From positions 1 to 64,000 of the forward strand of contig JAFUBX010000004.1 in NCBI GenBank assembly GCA_017459985.1: a DNA stretch of 64,000 nt. Direction: 5' to 3'. The stretch comes from Parasporobacterium sp. Lineage in GTDB: Bacteria; Bacillota; Clostridia; Lachnospirales; Lachnospiraceae. The notes under the pieces are model-generated. The model ran no database searches. It worked only from the letters and a program-made list of their open reading frames with translations, and was not told where the DNA came from. Of the stretch, positions 24,019-32,227 are shown in pieces; the stretch's first letter is position 1; every line of letters begins with the position of its first letter. The translations under genes and the position numbers were made by a program.

Positions 24019-25518
24019 ATGAAACGAATGAAAACATTGGTAACTTTATTAACTGCGGCACTGCTGCTGGGACTGCTCGGAGGAATGTTCAGCGTACAGG
24101 CCGCTGAAGTGGACAGTTCGGGCCCGATCGGCGATAATGCCACCTGGACACTGTACAGCGATGGGACTGTGGTCATCTCGGGAACAGGCGATACCTGGGA
24201 TTATCAGTCCGCATCTTATCCGCTGGATTCAACGCCGCTTCGGATCGCGCAATATTATAAAAGTTTTGAATTGTATCCTGACGAAAACAACAGCAAAATG
24301 ACCCATATCAGAGGCGTGATGAGAAATGGAGAAGAAGTCGCGGACGGCGGGCTGGGAACGGTTGCGTACCGGAATGAATACGGATTAAATGTGAAATCGG
24401 TTGTGGTCGAAGACGGAATCACCAGCATCGGAAGCTCTCTGTTTACCTGTCTTTCATCCTGTGAAAGTATTATGCTGCCGGAAAGTATTGCCCGCATCGG
24501 CGATCTGGCCTTCTGGAACGGATTTGACGGACCGACCAAAGAGCAGGCGCTCGCAGCCGGGCAGACCAGATGGTCCGGCCCCATTGATACCACGATTTAT
24601 GGCGTTTCGGGATCCTATGCAGAAACCTATGCAAAGGAGAAAGAGATCGATTTCGTCGCGATAGAGCCGGAGCAGGAAGAAGCTCCGCAGGAAGAACAGC
24701 CTCAGGAGACCCCGCAGGAAGAGACTCCTGCAGCAGACGTTTCCCTGGTACGGGGAATGAATGGGGAAGCGGTGGCAGCTCTTCAGCAGAAGCTGGCAGA
24801 CCTGGGCTATGAAGTCGGTGCCGTTGACGGCGATTTCGGAGCTATGACAGAAGCTGCTGTTACAGCATTTCAGCAGAACAACGGCCTGTGGGTAGATGGT
24901 GTTGCAGGCCCAATGACACTGGCAGCCCTGGACACTGCTGCTCCGGTACAGTTACCGGAAAAGCCTGCTTCTGAGGATGGTTCGGGGACTCCCGCCGCTC
25001 AGGAAGAGACACCGGGTACTCCTTCTGCGCAGGAGGAACGTCTGGCATATGGTTCTGCAGGCACGGCCGTTCTGAATCTTCAGAAGAAGCTGGCGGATCT
25101 GGGCTATTATACCGGCGGACTGGACGGAGATTTTGGTGCAGTGACGGAGGCAGCAGTCTATGAATTCCAGCAGAACAATGGCCTGTGGGTGGATGGCGTT
25201 GCAGGCCCGCAGACAATGGGGGCGCTGCTTTCTAATCCGATCCCGAAATACGCGGAAGCACCTGCGGAAGAACCGGTTCCGGAGACGCCTGCCCCGGAGA
25301 TCTCCGGCGAAGCAAGATATCTGGTCTATGGTATGACCGGGGAGGATGTGACAATGGTTCAGGCCCGTCTGGCAGAACTGGGCTATGAAATCGGTGCTGT
25401 GGATGGCTACTTCGGAGATTATACCTATTATGCGGTCCTGGCATTCCAGAACGATTTTGGTCTGCTGGCGGACGGTGAAGCCGGCCCCTGTACCCTGGCA
25501 GCTCTTGGACTTCAGTAA
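24019..25518 (+). CDS. Exported protein with LRR-like domain and three peptidoglycan-binding repeats
   Basis: A 499-residue secreted protein with a signal peptide of about 30 residues ending SVQAAEVD. Residues 35-210 resemble BspA-type leucine-rich repeats (VVVEDGITSIGSSLFTCLSS, MLPESIARIGDLAFWNGF). Three PG_binding_1 repeats follow: AALQQKLADLGYEVGAVDGD near 250, LNLQKKLADLGYYTGGLDGD near 345 and MVQARLAELGYEIGAVDGYF near 445, linked by Glu/Pro-rich spacers. It should sit in the cell wall. No catalytic domain is present, so adhesion or scaffolding is most likely. The site AAAAGGAGG precedes the ATG. It shares an upstream leader with the gene at 25970. Confidence 0.85.
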   Translation: MKRMKTLVTLLTAALLLGLLGGMFSVQAAEVDSSGPIGDNATWTLYSDGTVVISGTGDTWDYQSASYPLDSTPLRIAQYYKSFELYPDENNSKMTHIRGVMRNGEEVADGGLGTVAYRNEYGLNVKSVVVEDGITSIGSSLFTCLSSCESIMLPESIARIGDLAFWNGFDGPTKEQALAAGQTRWSGPIDTTIYGVSGSYAETYAKEKEIDFVAIEPEQEEAPQEEQPQETPQEETPAADVSLVRGMNGEAVAALQQKLADLGYEVGAVDGDFGAMTEAAVTAFQQNNGLWVDGVAGPMTLAALDTAAPVQLPEKPASEDGSGTPAAQEETPGTPSAQEERLAYGSAGTAVLNLQKKLADLGYYTGGLDGDFGAVTEAAVYEFQQNNGLWVDGVAGPQTMGALLSNPIPKYAEAPAEEPVPETPAPEISGEARYLVYGMTGEDVTMVQARLAELGYEIGAVDGYFGDYTYYAVLAFQNDFGLLADGEAGPCTLAALGLQ

Positions 25519-25565
25519 GAGGCAGCAAAGCAGGTCAGGCAGTTATTATTGATCACATTCATTAT

Positions 25566-25606
25566 GGAAATTCCGGAGCGTGACATCAGAATGCTCCGGG
25601 ATTTCC
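25566..25606 (+). terminator. Strong hairpin after the first peptidoglycan-binding gene
   Basis: GGAAATTCCGGAGC at 25566-25579 pairs with GCTCCGGGATTTCC at 25593-25606 with one wobble. There is no U run, so termination is uncertain; it could also stabilise the mRNA end. Confidence 0.5.
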
Positions 25607-25611
25607 GGCTG

Positions 25612-25646
25612 TCATGCGGAAAATGAAAACTTCGAAAAACGCATGA
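25612..25646. repeat. 35-bp TCATGCG inverted-repeat unit
   Basis: TCATGCGGA at 25612-25620, 17 bases, then AACGCATGA at 25638-25646. It is nearly identical to the two units at 16366-16452 and has the 9-17-9 geometry of the 35.2-kb array. Confidence 0.8.
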
Positions 25647-25726
25647 CTCCATACCCAGCCTTTCCGCGCATACGGAAGACTGTAAATATCGGATATCATA
25701 GCCACAGATGCTCAAAAAATGAGATA

Positions 25727-25920
25727 TTGCGTCTGTATGTTAAAACTGCTATAATCTAAAAATCAAAATTACAAAAGGAACTGGAAATGTATATTTTGAC
25801 AGATGAACAGACGGACAGACAGGTTGGCAGAGCAAAAGGGGGTTCTGCCATTTGTTTCTGTATATTTTTATAGAAAACAAAAGGAGTATGGCGGCTGCGG
25901 AAGCAGAATGGCCATTTTTT
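25727..25920 (+). promoter_or_regulatory. Promoter and terminator-bearing leader B
   Basis: TTGCGT (25727-25732) and TATAAT (25750-25755) are 17 bases apart, a good vegetative promoter. The leader then shows AAATGTATATTTTGACAGAT, a GGCAGA/TCTGCC hairpin (25826-25849) and a terminator hairpin ATGGC (25888-25892) with GCCAT (25911-25915) around CTGCGGAAGCAG, followed by six T. It has the same element order as leader A. The terminator stands about 50 bases before the start codon, so read-through must be regulated if the gene is to be expressed from this promoter. Confidence 0.65.
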
Positions 25921-25969
25921 ATTGTTACAGCTTTCACGGAAAGTGAATAAAAGAAACAGAGGAGAGATC

Positions 25970-27589
25970 ATGAAACACGGAAAAGTATGGAGATGGATTC
26001 CGGCAGTCATTGCTTTCAGCATGTGTCTGACAGGAACCGCGATGGCGGAGGAAACTGCAGTGCAGGACGCCCCGGCGCAGACAGAAACAGAAGAAGCTTT
26101 GTATATTGGAGAGGACGGCTCGCTGTCTGCAGAGGAGATTTATACGGCGCAGCAGATTCTTTCTGAACTGGGATATTATGCCTATGCGCCGGATGGCGTC
26201 TATGGCAGTGTGACGAGAGAAGCGGTTGCAGCCTTCCAGGCAGCCTTCGGTCTGTATGTGGATGGAGAAGTGGGGCCGATCACAATGCAGGCGCTGCAAA
26301 ACGCCAGGACCCAGACTCAGGCGTCCGAACCGGCACCGCAGACATCGGCACCGGCAGAAACAGCGGATACCCAAACGACGTTATCTGTGGGATCCAACGG
26401 GGACGAAGTGGTGAAAGTGCAGCAGGCCCTTGCGGCTCTGGGATATCTGACGGCTCCGGCGGATGGAGACTACGGATGGTATACAGCCGCCGCTGTGGAG
26501 GATTTCCAGCGTGCCAATGATCTGTATGTAGACGGAGTGGCAGGCCCCTATACCCTGGGAGTCCTGTTCTCCGGGAATGCCGCCGCTGCGCCGGGAAGTA
26601 CATCTGCACCGGGAAGTACAGCCTCCCAGGAGACCTCACAGGATCCGGAGACCGAAGAGGAACCCGAAAATGCAGAAACTCCTGAGGATGCCGGAGAGTC
26701 GCTGACCATCGGATCGACGGGAGAGGCCGTGAAGAAGGTGCAGCAGGCGCTTGCGGAACTGGGCTATCTCACTGCTCCGGTGGACGGAGATTACGGGCAG
26801 TACACCGCCGGTGCCGTCACCGCGTTCCAGCGGGCAAATAACCTTTATGTGGACGGTGTGGCCGGCCCCTACACGAAGCAGGTGCTGTTTTCTGCGGACG
26901 CAGTTCCGGCAGACAGTGCACCAGAAGACGGGGAAGGAGACGACAGCGAAGTGCTTACCATCGGATCCACCGGGGAGAAGGTGAGCAAAGTACAGCAGCT
27001 CCTTTCGGACCTGGGATATCCGGATGTCACAGTGGACGGGGATTATGGTCAGTTTACGGCAAATGCCGTAAAGGTTTTCCAGCGTACCAACGGCCTTTCG
27101 GTGACCGGTGATGTGGATCCGGAGACCGCCCGGAAACTTGAGAGCGATCCCAAGGCGTATGATCCTTCCGAGGAGGTCAGCAATGCGGTCCGCCTTGCCC
27201 GGGCCAAACTGGATGCGGTCGGCTGGGATCTGTATGCGGCATACCGCTGGTCTGCCTATATTCCTTATACCAGTAATTACACCGGCATGACTGTTTCTTC
27301 AGCAGCCGAATACGGATTCAATTATGCCGTGGGAGACTGTGTTGCCAAAGCCTCCACCTTCTGCCTGATGGCCAGAGAACTGGGCTATGACTGCAAAGTG
27401 ATCTTCGGTTCCGTTCCCTATGCCCGGGGTGGATACGGGGATCATGCCTGGTGCGAGATCCAGTACAATGGCGGAACCTATGTCTGCGACCCGGATTTTG
27501 AGTGGGACGATGGGAGAAACGGCTACATGATCTATTACGGCCAGTCCGGAACCTGGAGATATATTTACGGATATGTCTTGGGAGAATGA
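25970..27589 (+). CDS. Exported protein with four peptidoglycan-binding repeats and a transglutaminase-like domain
   Basis: A 539-residue secreted protein with a signal peptide ending GTAMA. Four PG_binding_1 repeats are seen: AQQILSELGYYAYAPDGVYG, VQQALAALGYLTAPADGDYG, VQQALAELGYLTAPVDGDYG and VQQLLSDLGYPDVTVDGDYG, joined by acidic or Ala/Pro-rich linkers. From about residue 400 a transglutaminase-like cysteine enzyme domain follows with Cys in GDCVAKASTFC, His in YGDHAWCEIQ and Asp in YVCDPDFEWD, so the triad is intact. It may crosslink or cut peptides in the cell wall. ATG 25970 follows GAGGAGAG. It is preceded by leader B and followed by a third related gene. Confidence 0.88.
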   Translation: MKHGKVWRWIPAVIAFSMCLTGTAMAEETAVQDAPAQTETEEALYIGEDGSLSAEEIYTAQQILSELGYYAYAPDGVYGSVTREAVAAFQAAFGLYVDGEVGPITMQALQNARTQTQASEPAPQTSAPAETADTQTTLSVGSNGDEVVKVQQALAALGYLTAPADGDYGWYTAAAVEDFQRANDLYVDGVAGPYTLGVLFSGNAAAAPGSTSAPGSTASQETSQDPETEEEPENAETPEDAGESLTIGSTGEAVKKVQQALAELGYLTAPVDGDYGQYTAGAVTAFQRANNLYVDGVAGPYTKQVLFSADAVPADSAPEDGEGDDSEVLTIGSTGEKVSKVQQLLSDLGYPDVTVDGDYGQFTANAVKVFQRTNGLSVTGDVDPETARKLESDPKAYDPSEEVSNAVRLARAKLDAVGWDLYAAYRWSAYIPYTSNYTGMTVSSAAEYGFNYAVGDCVAKASTFCLMARELGYDCKVIFGSVPYARGGYGDHAWCEIQYNGGTYVCDPDFEWDDGRNGYMIYYGQSGTWRYIYGYVLGE

Positions 27590-27650
27590 TTACGGCGGGA
27601 CCGAACGCGGAATAGAGCAGATCATTCAGATATAATAAACGGAGGAAAAC

Positions 27651-28568
27651 ATGAAAACCAGAAATGCATTTCATAAAACAACAGCGTTAACAATGGCGGC
27701 CCTTCTGGGAATGGCGGGAACGGCTTTCGCAGCACAGCCTGCTCCGGAAGCAGAGCCGGTACAGGAAGCAGAACCGCAGGTCCGGACGATCGGAGAAGCC
27801 GCCGAAACCGCAGTGCGGTTTGAACTGACCAACAAGACCGGAAAGGATATTACCTGGCTTACTATCTATGAAGATGACGGTACAGACCGGGAGAAGGAAC
27901 TGGTCACCATCATGCAGACCGCTCTGATCGAACAGGGGTATCTGGATGATGTGGCGGACGGCTCCTATGGACCGAAGACCAAAGCCGCTGTGAAGGAGTT
28001 CCGTGAGAAGAACGGTCTTTCCGCAGAGGAACTGATGGATGAGGAAATGCTTTCGCTGCTGATTCAGGATTACGACGACGGTAACCTGCTGGACGATGGC
28101 GCGTTAATCAAAGCCGACGAGACCGTCGTGATCTTTTTCGAAGAGGCAGAGGATCCGCAAAAGCAGGACGAGGATGCCTTCCTTTCAAATGCTGGGTATA
28201 TCGCGCAGTTCCGGCTGGCCGGAGAAGAGGATACTGAATACGTATTACATGCGCTGGCACTGGACGGAGAGCCGATGCAGGTGCTCCTGGAGGACCAGAT
28301 TCCCTATGTGGAATATCAGACCGCGCAGGACGGCAATCTGATCTCCACCCTGGAGACCGAACGGGCGATCCTGTTCCCGCCGGCCCCGGTGTATGACTAT
28401 GTCACCTATGACGACGGCTATTACTACGAGGATCCGTATTACTATGATGACGGATACTATGATGACAGCTATTATGAAGCTCCGGCGGATGTGTATTATG
28501 AGCCGGTGGTGGAAAATGACGCCCAGGGAGCCGACGGCTGTCTGGAAGACGATGCTCTGACCTGGTAA
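27651..28568 (+). CDS. Exported protein with one peptidoglycan-binding repeat and Tyr/Asp-rich tail
   Basis: A 305-residue secreted protein with a signal peptide ending GTAFAAQ. One PG_binding_1-like repeat is near residues 82-125 (LVTIMQTALIEQGYLDDVAD, GSYGPKTKAAVKEFREKNGL), placed inside a domain that starts VRFELTNKTGKDITWLTIYE. The C-terminal ~40 residues are extremely rich in Tyr and Asp (YEDPYYYDDGYYDDSYYEAP), which is low complexity and very acidic. Function unknown; the tail might bind cations or other wall polymers. The gene lies 61 bases after the transglutaminase-like gene and 45 before the dlt-like operon and may be its first member. Confidence 0.75.
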   Translation: MKTRNAFHKTTALTMAALLGMAGTAFAAQPAPEAEPVQEAEPQVRTIGEAAETAVRFELTNKTGKDITWLTIYEDDGTDREKELVTIMQTALIEQGYLDDVADGSYGPKTKAAVKEFREKNGLSAEELMDEEMLSLLIQDYDDGNLLDDGALIKADETVVIFFEEAEDPQKQDEDAFLSNAGYIAQFRLAGEEDTEYVLHALALDGEPMQVLLEDQIPYVEYQTAQDGNLISTLETERAILFPPAPVYDYVTYDDGYYYEDPYYYDDGYYDDSYYEAPADVYYEPVVENDAQGADGCLEDDALTW

Positions 28569-28613
28569 TCATCAGAAGCAGAGGAGACAGAACAGATACC
28601 GGAGGTTTCACAA

Positions 28614-30146
28614 ATGCAGTTTGTTACAGATCAGATGGATCTTACCGCCCGGACGCATCCGGATCAGATCGGATTCACGGATGAGCACCGGGAGATAACC
28701 TTTTCCTGTCTGGCGGAGGAATCCCGCAGACTGGGAACCGGCATTGCCCGTCTGGGAGAACGCCGGCAGCCGGTCTGCATCTTCATGAAGAAATCCATCG
28801 AGTGCATCGAGGCGATGCTGGCGGTGATTTACAGCGGGAATTTCTATACGGTGATCGATGTGGATATGCCGGAAAGCAGGATCCGGAAGATCCTGGAGGT
28901 ACTGGAGCCGGCGGCCGTTGTGACGACAAAGGCCTTTGAGGATCAGGCAAAGGAGATCTTCCGGGAGATCCTTGAGATTCATCCCGGAAATCTGATCCTG
29001 TATGAAGACGCAGTCAGAATGCAGCAGGATCCGGAGCTTCTTTCCGCAATCAGAGCACAACAGCAGGATTCGGATACCATGTTCGTGCTCTTTACCTCCG
29101 GCTCCACCGGAGTCCCGAAGGGCGTGATCATTTCCCACAGGGCGGAACTGTGCCACCTTGCATGGATCGCCCGGGCCTACGGGCTGGATGACGGACATAT
29201 GGTTTTGGCAAGCCAGGTGCCGATGTATTTCATCATGGCCGCCTTTGATGTGTTCGAGACCATCCGGACCGGCGGACAGTGTCATCTGATCCCGGATAAG
29301 CTGTTTTCCTTCCCGGTGCTGCTGCTGCAGTTCCTGAAGGAGCGCAGGATCAATACTCTTTATATTGTTCCTTCCGTTCTTTGCATGATCGCCAATTTCC
29401 GGGCGCTTCCGGAGGTGCATCTGGATCATCTGAAGCTGGTGATCTTCGGCGGCGAAGTCATGCCGGTCAAACAGCTGAATCAATGGATCCGGGAATATCC
29501 GGATACGCTGTTCGCGGATCTGTACGGCGCGACGGAGGTGGCCGATACCCTGACCTGGTACAATGTGCCGGGGATCCTGGATGAGAATGAAACGATTCCG
29601 ATCGGCAAATGTGCCGGGCATATGGGAATCCTGATTCTGGACGAGGATCTGAAGGAGGTTCCGGACGGAGAGGTGGGAGAACTCTGCGCCACAGGCCCGT
29701 CCCTGGCGGACGGCTATTATCATGATCCGGAGCGGACGGCCCAGGTGTTCACCCCCAATCCCCTGTATCAGGAAGGGGACAGTGAGGATACAAAGAGGAT
29801 CTATCACATGGGAGACCTGGTCCGGAAGGATGAGAACGGAGACCTGATCTATATCGGCCGGAAGGACTTCCAGATCAAACATATGGGACATCGGATCGAG
29901 CTGGGCGAGATCGAGACCGCCGCGGGTTCTCTGGAGGGAATTGACAGAAACTGCTGCCTGCACCAGAAGGAGACCGACCAGATCGTTCTGTTCTATACCG
30001 GAGACGCGGAGGAAGAGGACACGGTGATCCGGCTGAGAGATTTGCTGCCGGACTATATGGTTCCGACCCGGGTGGAGAAGCTGGAGCAGATGCCCCTGAA
30101 CCTAAACGGAAAGATTGACCGGGCGCTGCTGAAAGGATACCTGTAA
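28614..30146 (+). CDS. DltA-like amino acid adenylating enzyme
   Basis: A 510-residue adenylate-forming ligase. The ATP loop is LFTSGSTGVPKGVIISHRAE, then VIFGGEVMPVKQL, YGATEVADTLTWYNV, GDLVRKDENGDLIYIGRKDF and the C-terminal lysine motif LNLNGKIDRALLKGYL. The length and IEL-GEIE pattern match DltA, which activates D-alanine and loads it on the carrier DltC. A carrier protein, MBOAT transferase and SGNH protein follow in the same operon. The specificity residues cannot be read safely, and the unusual presence of a sodium symporter in the operon leaves open an amino acid other than D-alanine. The ribosome site is GGAGG. A diverged second copy is at 46377-47912. Confidence 0.85.
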   Translation: MQFVTDQMDLTARTHPDQIGFTDEHREITFSCLAEESRRLGTGIARLGERRQPVCIFMKKSIECIEAMLAVIYSGNFYTVIDVDMPESRIRKILEVLEPAAVVTTKAFEDQAKEIFREILEIHPGNLILYEDAVRMQQDPELLSAIRAQQQDSDTMFVLFTSGSTGVPKGVIISHRAELCHLAWIARAYGLDDGHMVLASQVPMYFIMAAFDVFETIRTGGQCHLIPDKLFSFPVLLLQFLKERRINTLYIVPSVLCMIANFRALPEVHLDHLKLVIFGGEVMPVKQLNQWIREYPDTLFADLYGATEVADTLTWYNVPGILDENETIPIGKCAGHMGILILDEDLKEVPDGEVGELCATGPSLADGYYHDPERTAQVFTPNPLYQEGDSEDTKRIYHMGDLVRKDENGDLIYIGRKDFQIKHMGHRIELGEIETAAGSLEGIDRNCCLHQKETDQIVLFYTGDAEEEDTVIRLRDLLPDYMVPTRVEKLEQMPLNLNGKIDRALLKGYL

Positions 30147-30149
30147 TCT

Positions 30150-30290
30150 ATGGAGATCATCATTGCTGCCGCATTGTGCATATGGCTGACGTTCTTTTCC
30201 CTGTGGGCGTATTTCACCGTAAAGAAGGATCTGTCGGAGTCTGAAACAGACACCGGGACCAAAGAACCGGAAGAGAGAGGGACCAGATGA
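30150..30290 (+). CDS. Small membrane protein of a sodium symporter (accessory subunit-like)
   Basis: A 46-residue frame starts four bases after dltA-like stops and overlaps the symporter start as ATGA. It reads MEIIIAAALCIWLTFFSLWA, one membrane helix, followed by a charged Glu/Lys/Thr tail. Short single-helix proteins directly upstream of sodium:solute symporters are known as symporter small accessory proteins. The translational coupling at both ends argues that it is real. Whether it stabilises or modulates the carrier is not established. Confidence 0.75.
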   Translation: MEIIIAAALCIWLTFFSLWAYFTVKKDLSESETDTGTKEPEERGTR

Positions 30291-31930
30291 ACATTTATCT
30301 GATTGGAATGCTCATTACGATGGTCCTGTTCATTGTGATCGGTCTGATCGTCAGCCGGAAGATCAAAAATGCGGAGGACTTCTATGTGGCGGGCCGGCAG
30401 GCGCCGGTGCTGCTGATTGCCGGATCTCTGATCGCTTCGTATATGGGGACCGGCCTGTTCATGGGAGATGCGGCCACCAGTTATAAGGGAGCCCTCGGAC
30501 CCATGACCATCATTGCGTGTATGATGGGGGCGGGCAGCGTTTTCGGAGCGGTGTTCTTCGGAAGGCAGCTGCGCAGGTCCCGGACCTTTACGATCCCGGA
30601 GTTTTTCGGGATGCGGTTCGCATCGGAGCCGATGCGGATGCTTTCCGCCGTGGTTTCCATTGTGACCATGACGGTCTATCTTCTGAGCGTCGTGCAGGGA
30701 CTCGGGACATTAATGACGACGGTGACCGGCGTGGATTATAACATCTGCGTGATCGCTTCTGCCGTGGTGTTTACGTTTATTTCCGTCTCCTCCGGGAGCA
30801 AGGGTGTCCTGATTACTGATACAATGATGGCAGCTCTGTTCACTCTGTCCCTGATCGTGGGGATCGGGTTTATCGCGAAGGGGACCGGAGGATATTTTGA
30901 GAGCATCCGGGGGCTTGCTTCGGATCCTTTGACATCCGCGTTTCTGTCCTGGACCGGCAAGCCGGGGGTACTCGGAGCCACCGTCAATACCACCTTTGAT
31001 GTGATTCTCTGGGGCGTGGTCTATGGAGTTGTGTGGGGAGCCGTCGGGATGATCAGTCCCTGGCAGGCCAGCCGCTATCAGATGGCCAGATCGGAACATG
31101 TCATTATCAAAAGCTCGTTTATTGCCGCCTTCGGACTGTTTGCCCTGGACTTCTTCGCCATGATCGGCGCGCTGCTGGTGCAGCGGGTTTATCCGGACAT
31201 GGCGGATCCCAGCCGGGTCATGATCTGGGCCAGCATGAATCTGATGCCGAAGATCATTGGCGTCGTTCTGCTGACCGGAATCCTGTCTGCGGGGATCTCC
31301 TCCGCCACCACCTTCCAGTCCCTGATCGGGGCTTCCATCGCAAATGACGTGATGCGGAAGGTCCGGATCGGCCATCCGGAAAAGATCCGGGGGAAGCAGG
31401 AGGTGGACCGTCGGAATATCCGCATTGGCCAGGCGGCGATGATCATTGCCGCGGTGATCGTGGTCCTGATCTCCATTACCAATCCGCCGGCTCTGTTTAT
31501 TTTCATGTTCATGGGAGGCTCCATGATCGCGGGAACCTGGATGCCGGTGGCGATCGCCAGTGTATTCAGCAAACGGGTGACGAAGGCGGGAGCGTTCTGC
31601 GGAATGCTGGCAGGGTTCCTCGGAACCTTCGTATATAAAGTGGTAACTTATTTTGCGGGATGGGATCCCCCGGTCTATCTGGATTCGGCCCTGGTGGGGA
31701 TCGCCTGCAATGTGATTTTCATGGTCATAGGCTCCGCCTTCACCAAAGTCACCGAGGAGGAAAGAAAAGCCCGGGAGATGATCCTGACTCTGCCGGAGTC
31801 GGAGCGGGATCCGAAGGAACGGAAAAAGACATTGCGTTTTATGAAAGCGGGATGCTTTCTGGGGCTGGCAGTGTTTGCTGTCCTGCTGATCTTCTGGCTG
31901 GTGCCGTATCTGCAGGCGAAAGCCGGATGA
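30287..31930 (+). CDS. Sodium:solute symporter (SSF family)
   Basis: A 547-residue membrane protein with about 13 helices. The SSF signature is in the early part: RKIKNAEDFYVAGRQAPVLL, SYMGTGLFMGDAATSYKGAL and GAGSVFGAVFFGRQLRRSRT, with GISSATTFQSLIGASIANDV in the ninth-helix region. It couples sodium entry to uptake of a small solute such as an amino acid, acetate, proline or pantothenate. Its place inside a dlt-like operon suggests that it delivers the residue that is then activated, although another substrate is possible. It overlaps the small helix protein by four bases, and 62 bases separate it from the carrier protein gene. Confidence 0.9.
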   Translation: MNIYLIGMLITMVLFIVIGLIVSRKIKNAEDFYVAGRQAPVLLIAGSLIASYMGTGLFMGDAATSYKGALGPMTIIACMMGAGSVFGAVFFGRQLRRSRTFTIPEFFGMRFASEPMRMLSAVVSIVTMTVYLLSVVQGLGTLMTTVTGVDYNICVIASAVVFTFISVSSGSKGVLITDTMMAALFTLSLIVGIGFIAKGTGGYFESIRGLASDPLTSAFLSWTGKPGVLGATVNTTFDVILWGVVYGVVWGAVGMISPWQASRYQMARSEHVIIKSSFIAAFGLFALDFFAMIGALLVQRVYPDMADPSRVMIWASMNLMPKIIGVVLLTGILSAGISSATTFQSLIGASIANDVMRKVRIGHPEKIRGKQEVDRRNIRIGQAAMIIAAVIVVLISITNPPALFIFMFMGGSMIAGTWMPVAIASVFSKRVTKAGAFCGMLAGFLGTFVYKVVTYFAGWDPPVYLDSALVGIACNVIFMVIGSAFTKVTEEERKAREMILTLPESERDPKERKKTLRFMKAGCFLGLAVFAVLLIFWLVPYLQAKAG

Positions 31931-31992
31931 GCGGGCGAAGCTGCAAGAACGGGCGGAGCTGCAAGAGCGGGCAATATAAAGGAGAAACGGAA

Positions 31993-32217
31993 ATGGAACA
32001 ATTTATTGCAAATCTGAAAAAGATCAAAAGAGGAGTTGATTTCGAGAAGGAGACCAGTCTGATCGATGACGGGCTGCTGAAATCCTTCGACGTAATCCAG
32101 ATCATCGGGATGATCGACCGGGAATACGGGATCGATGTTCCCCCCTCACAGATCCTGCCGGATAATTTTAACAGCGCCCGGGCAATGTGGGATATGATGC
32201 AGCGGCTGGAGGACTGA
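31993..32217 (+). CDS. DltC-like acyl/aminoacyl carrier protein
   Basis: A 74-residue acidic helical protein. The phosphopantetheine site is expected at Ser in DGLLKSFDVIQIIGMIDREY; DltC proteins usually read LDSFD there, so Lys replaces the Asp before the Ser. The rest (YGIDVPPSQILPDNFNSARA) matches carrier-protein helices three and four. The ATG follows AAAGGAGAAACGG. It would carry the activated residue from the 28614-30146 enzyme to the MBOAT protein encoded 11 bases downstream. Confidence 0.88.
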   Translation: MEQFIANLKKIKRGVDFEKETSLIDDGLLKSFDVIQIIGMIDREYGIDVPPSQILPDNFNSARAMWDMMQRLED

Positions 32218-32227
32218 TGATCCGGCC

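Noticed and set aside
28608-29963. Minus-strand open frame of 451 codons
   Set aside because: It is antisense to the DltA-like gene, with no family features.
28614-30146. Non-ribosomal peptide synthetase module
   Set aside because: There is no condensation or thioesterase domain, and the carrier is a separate DltC-like gene next to an MBOAT and SGNH protein.
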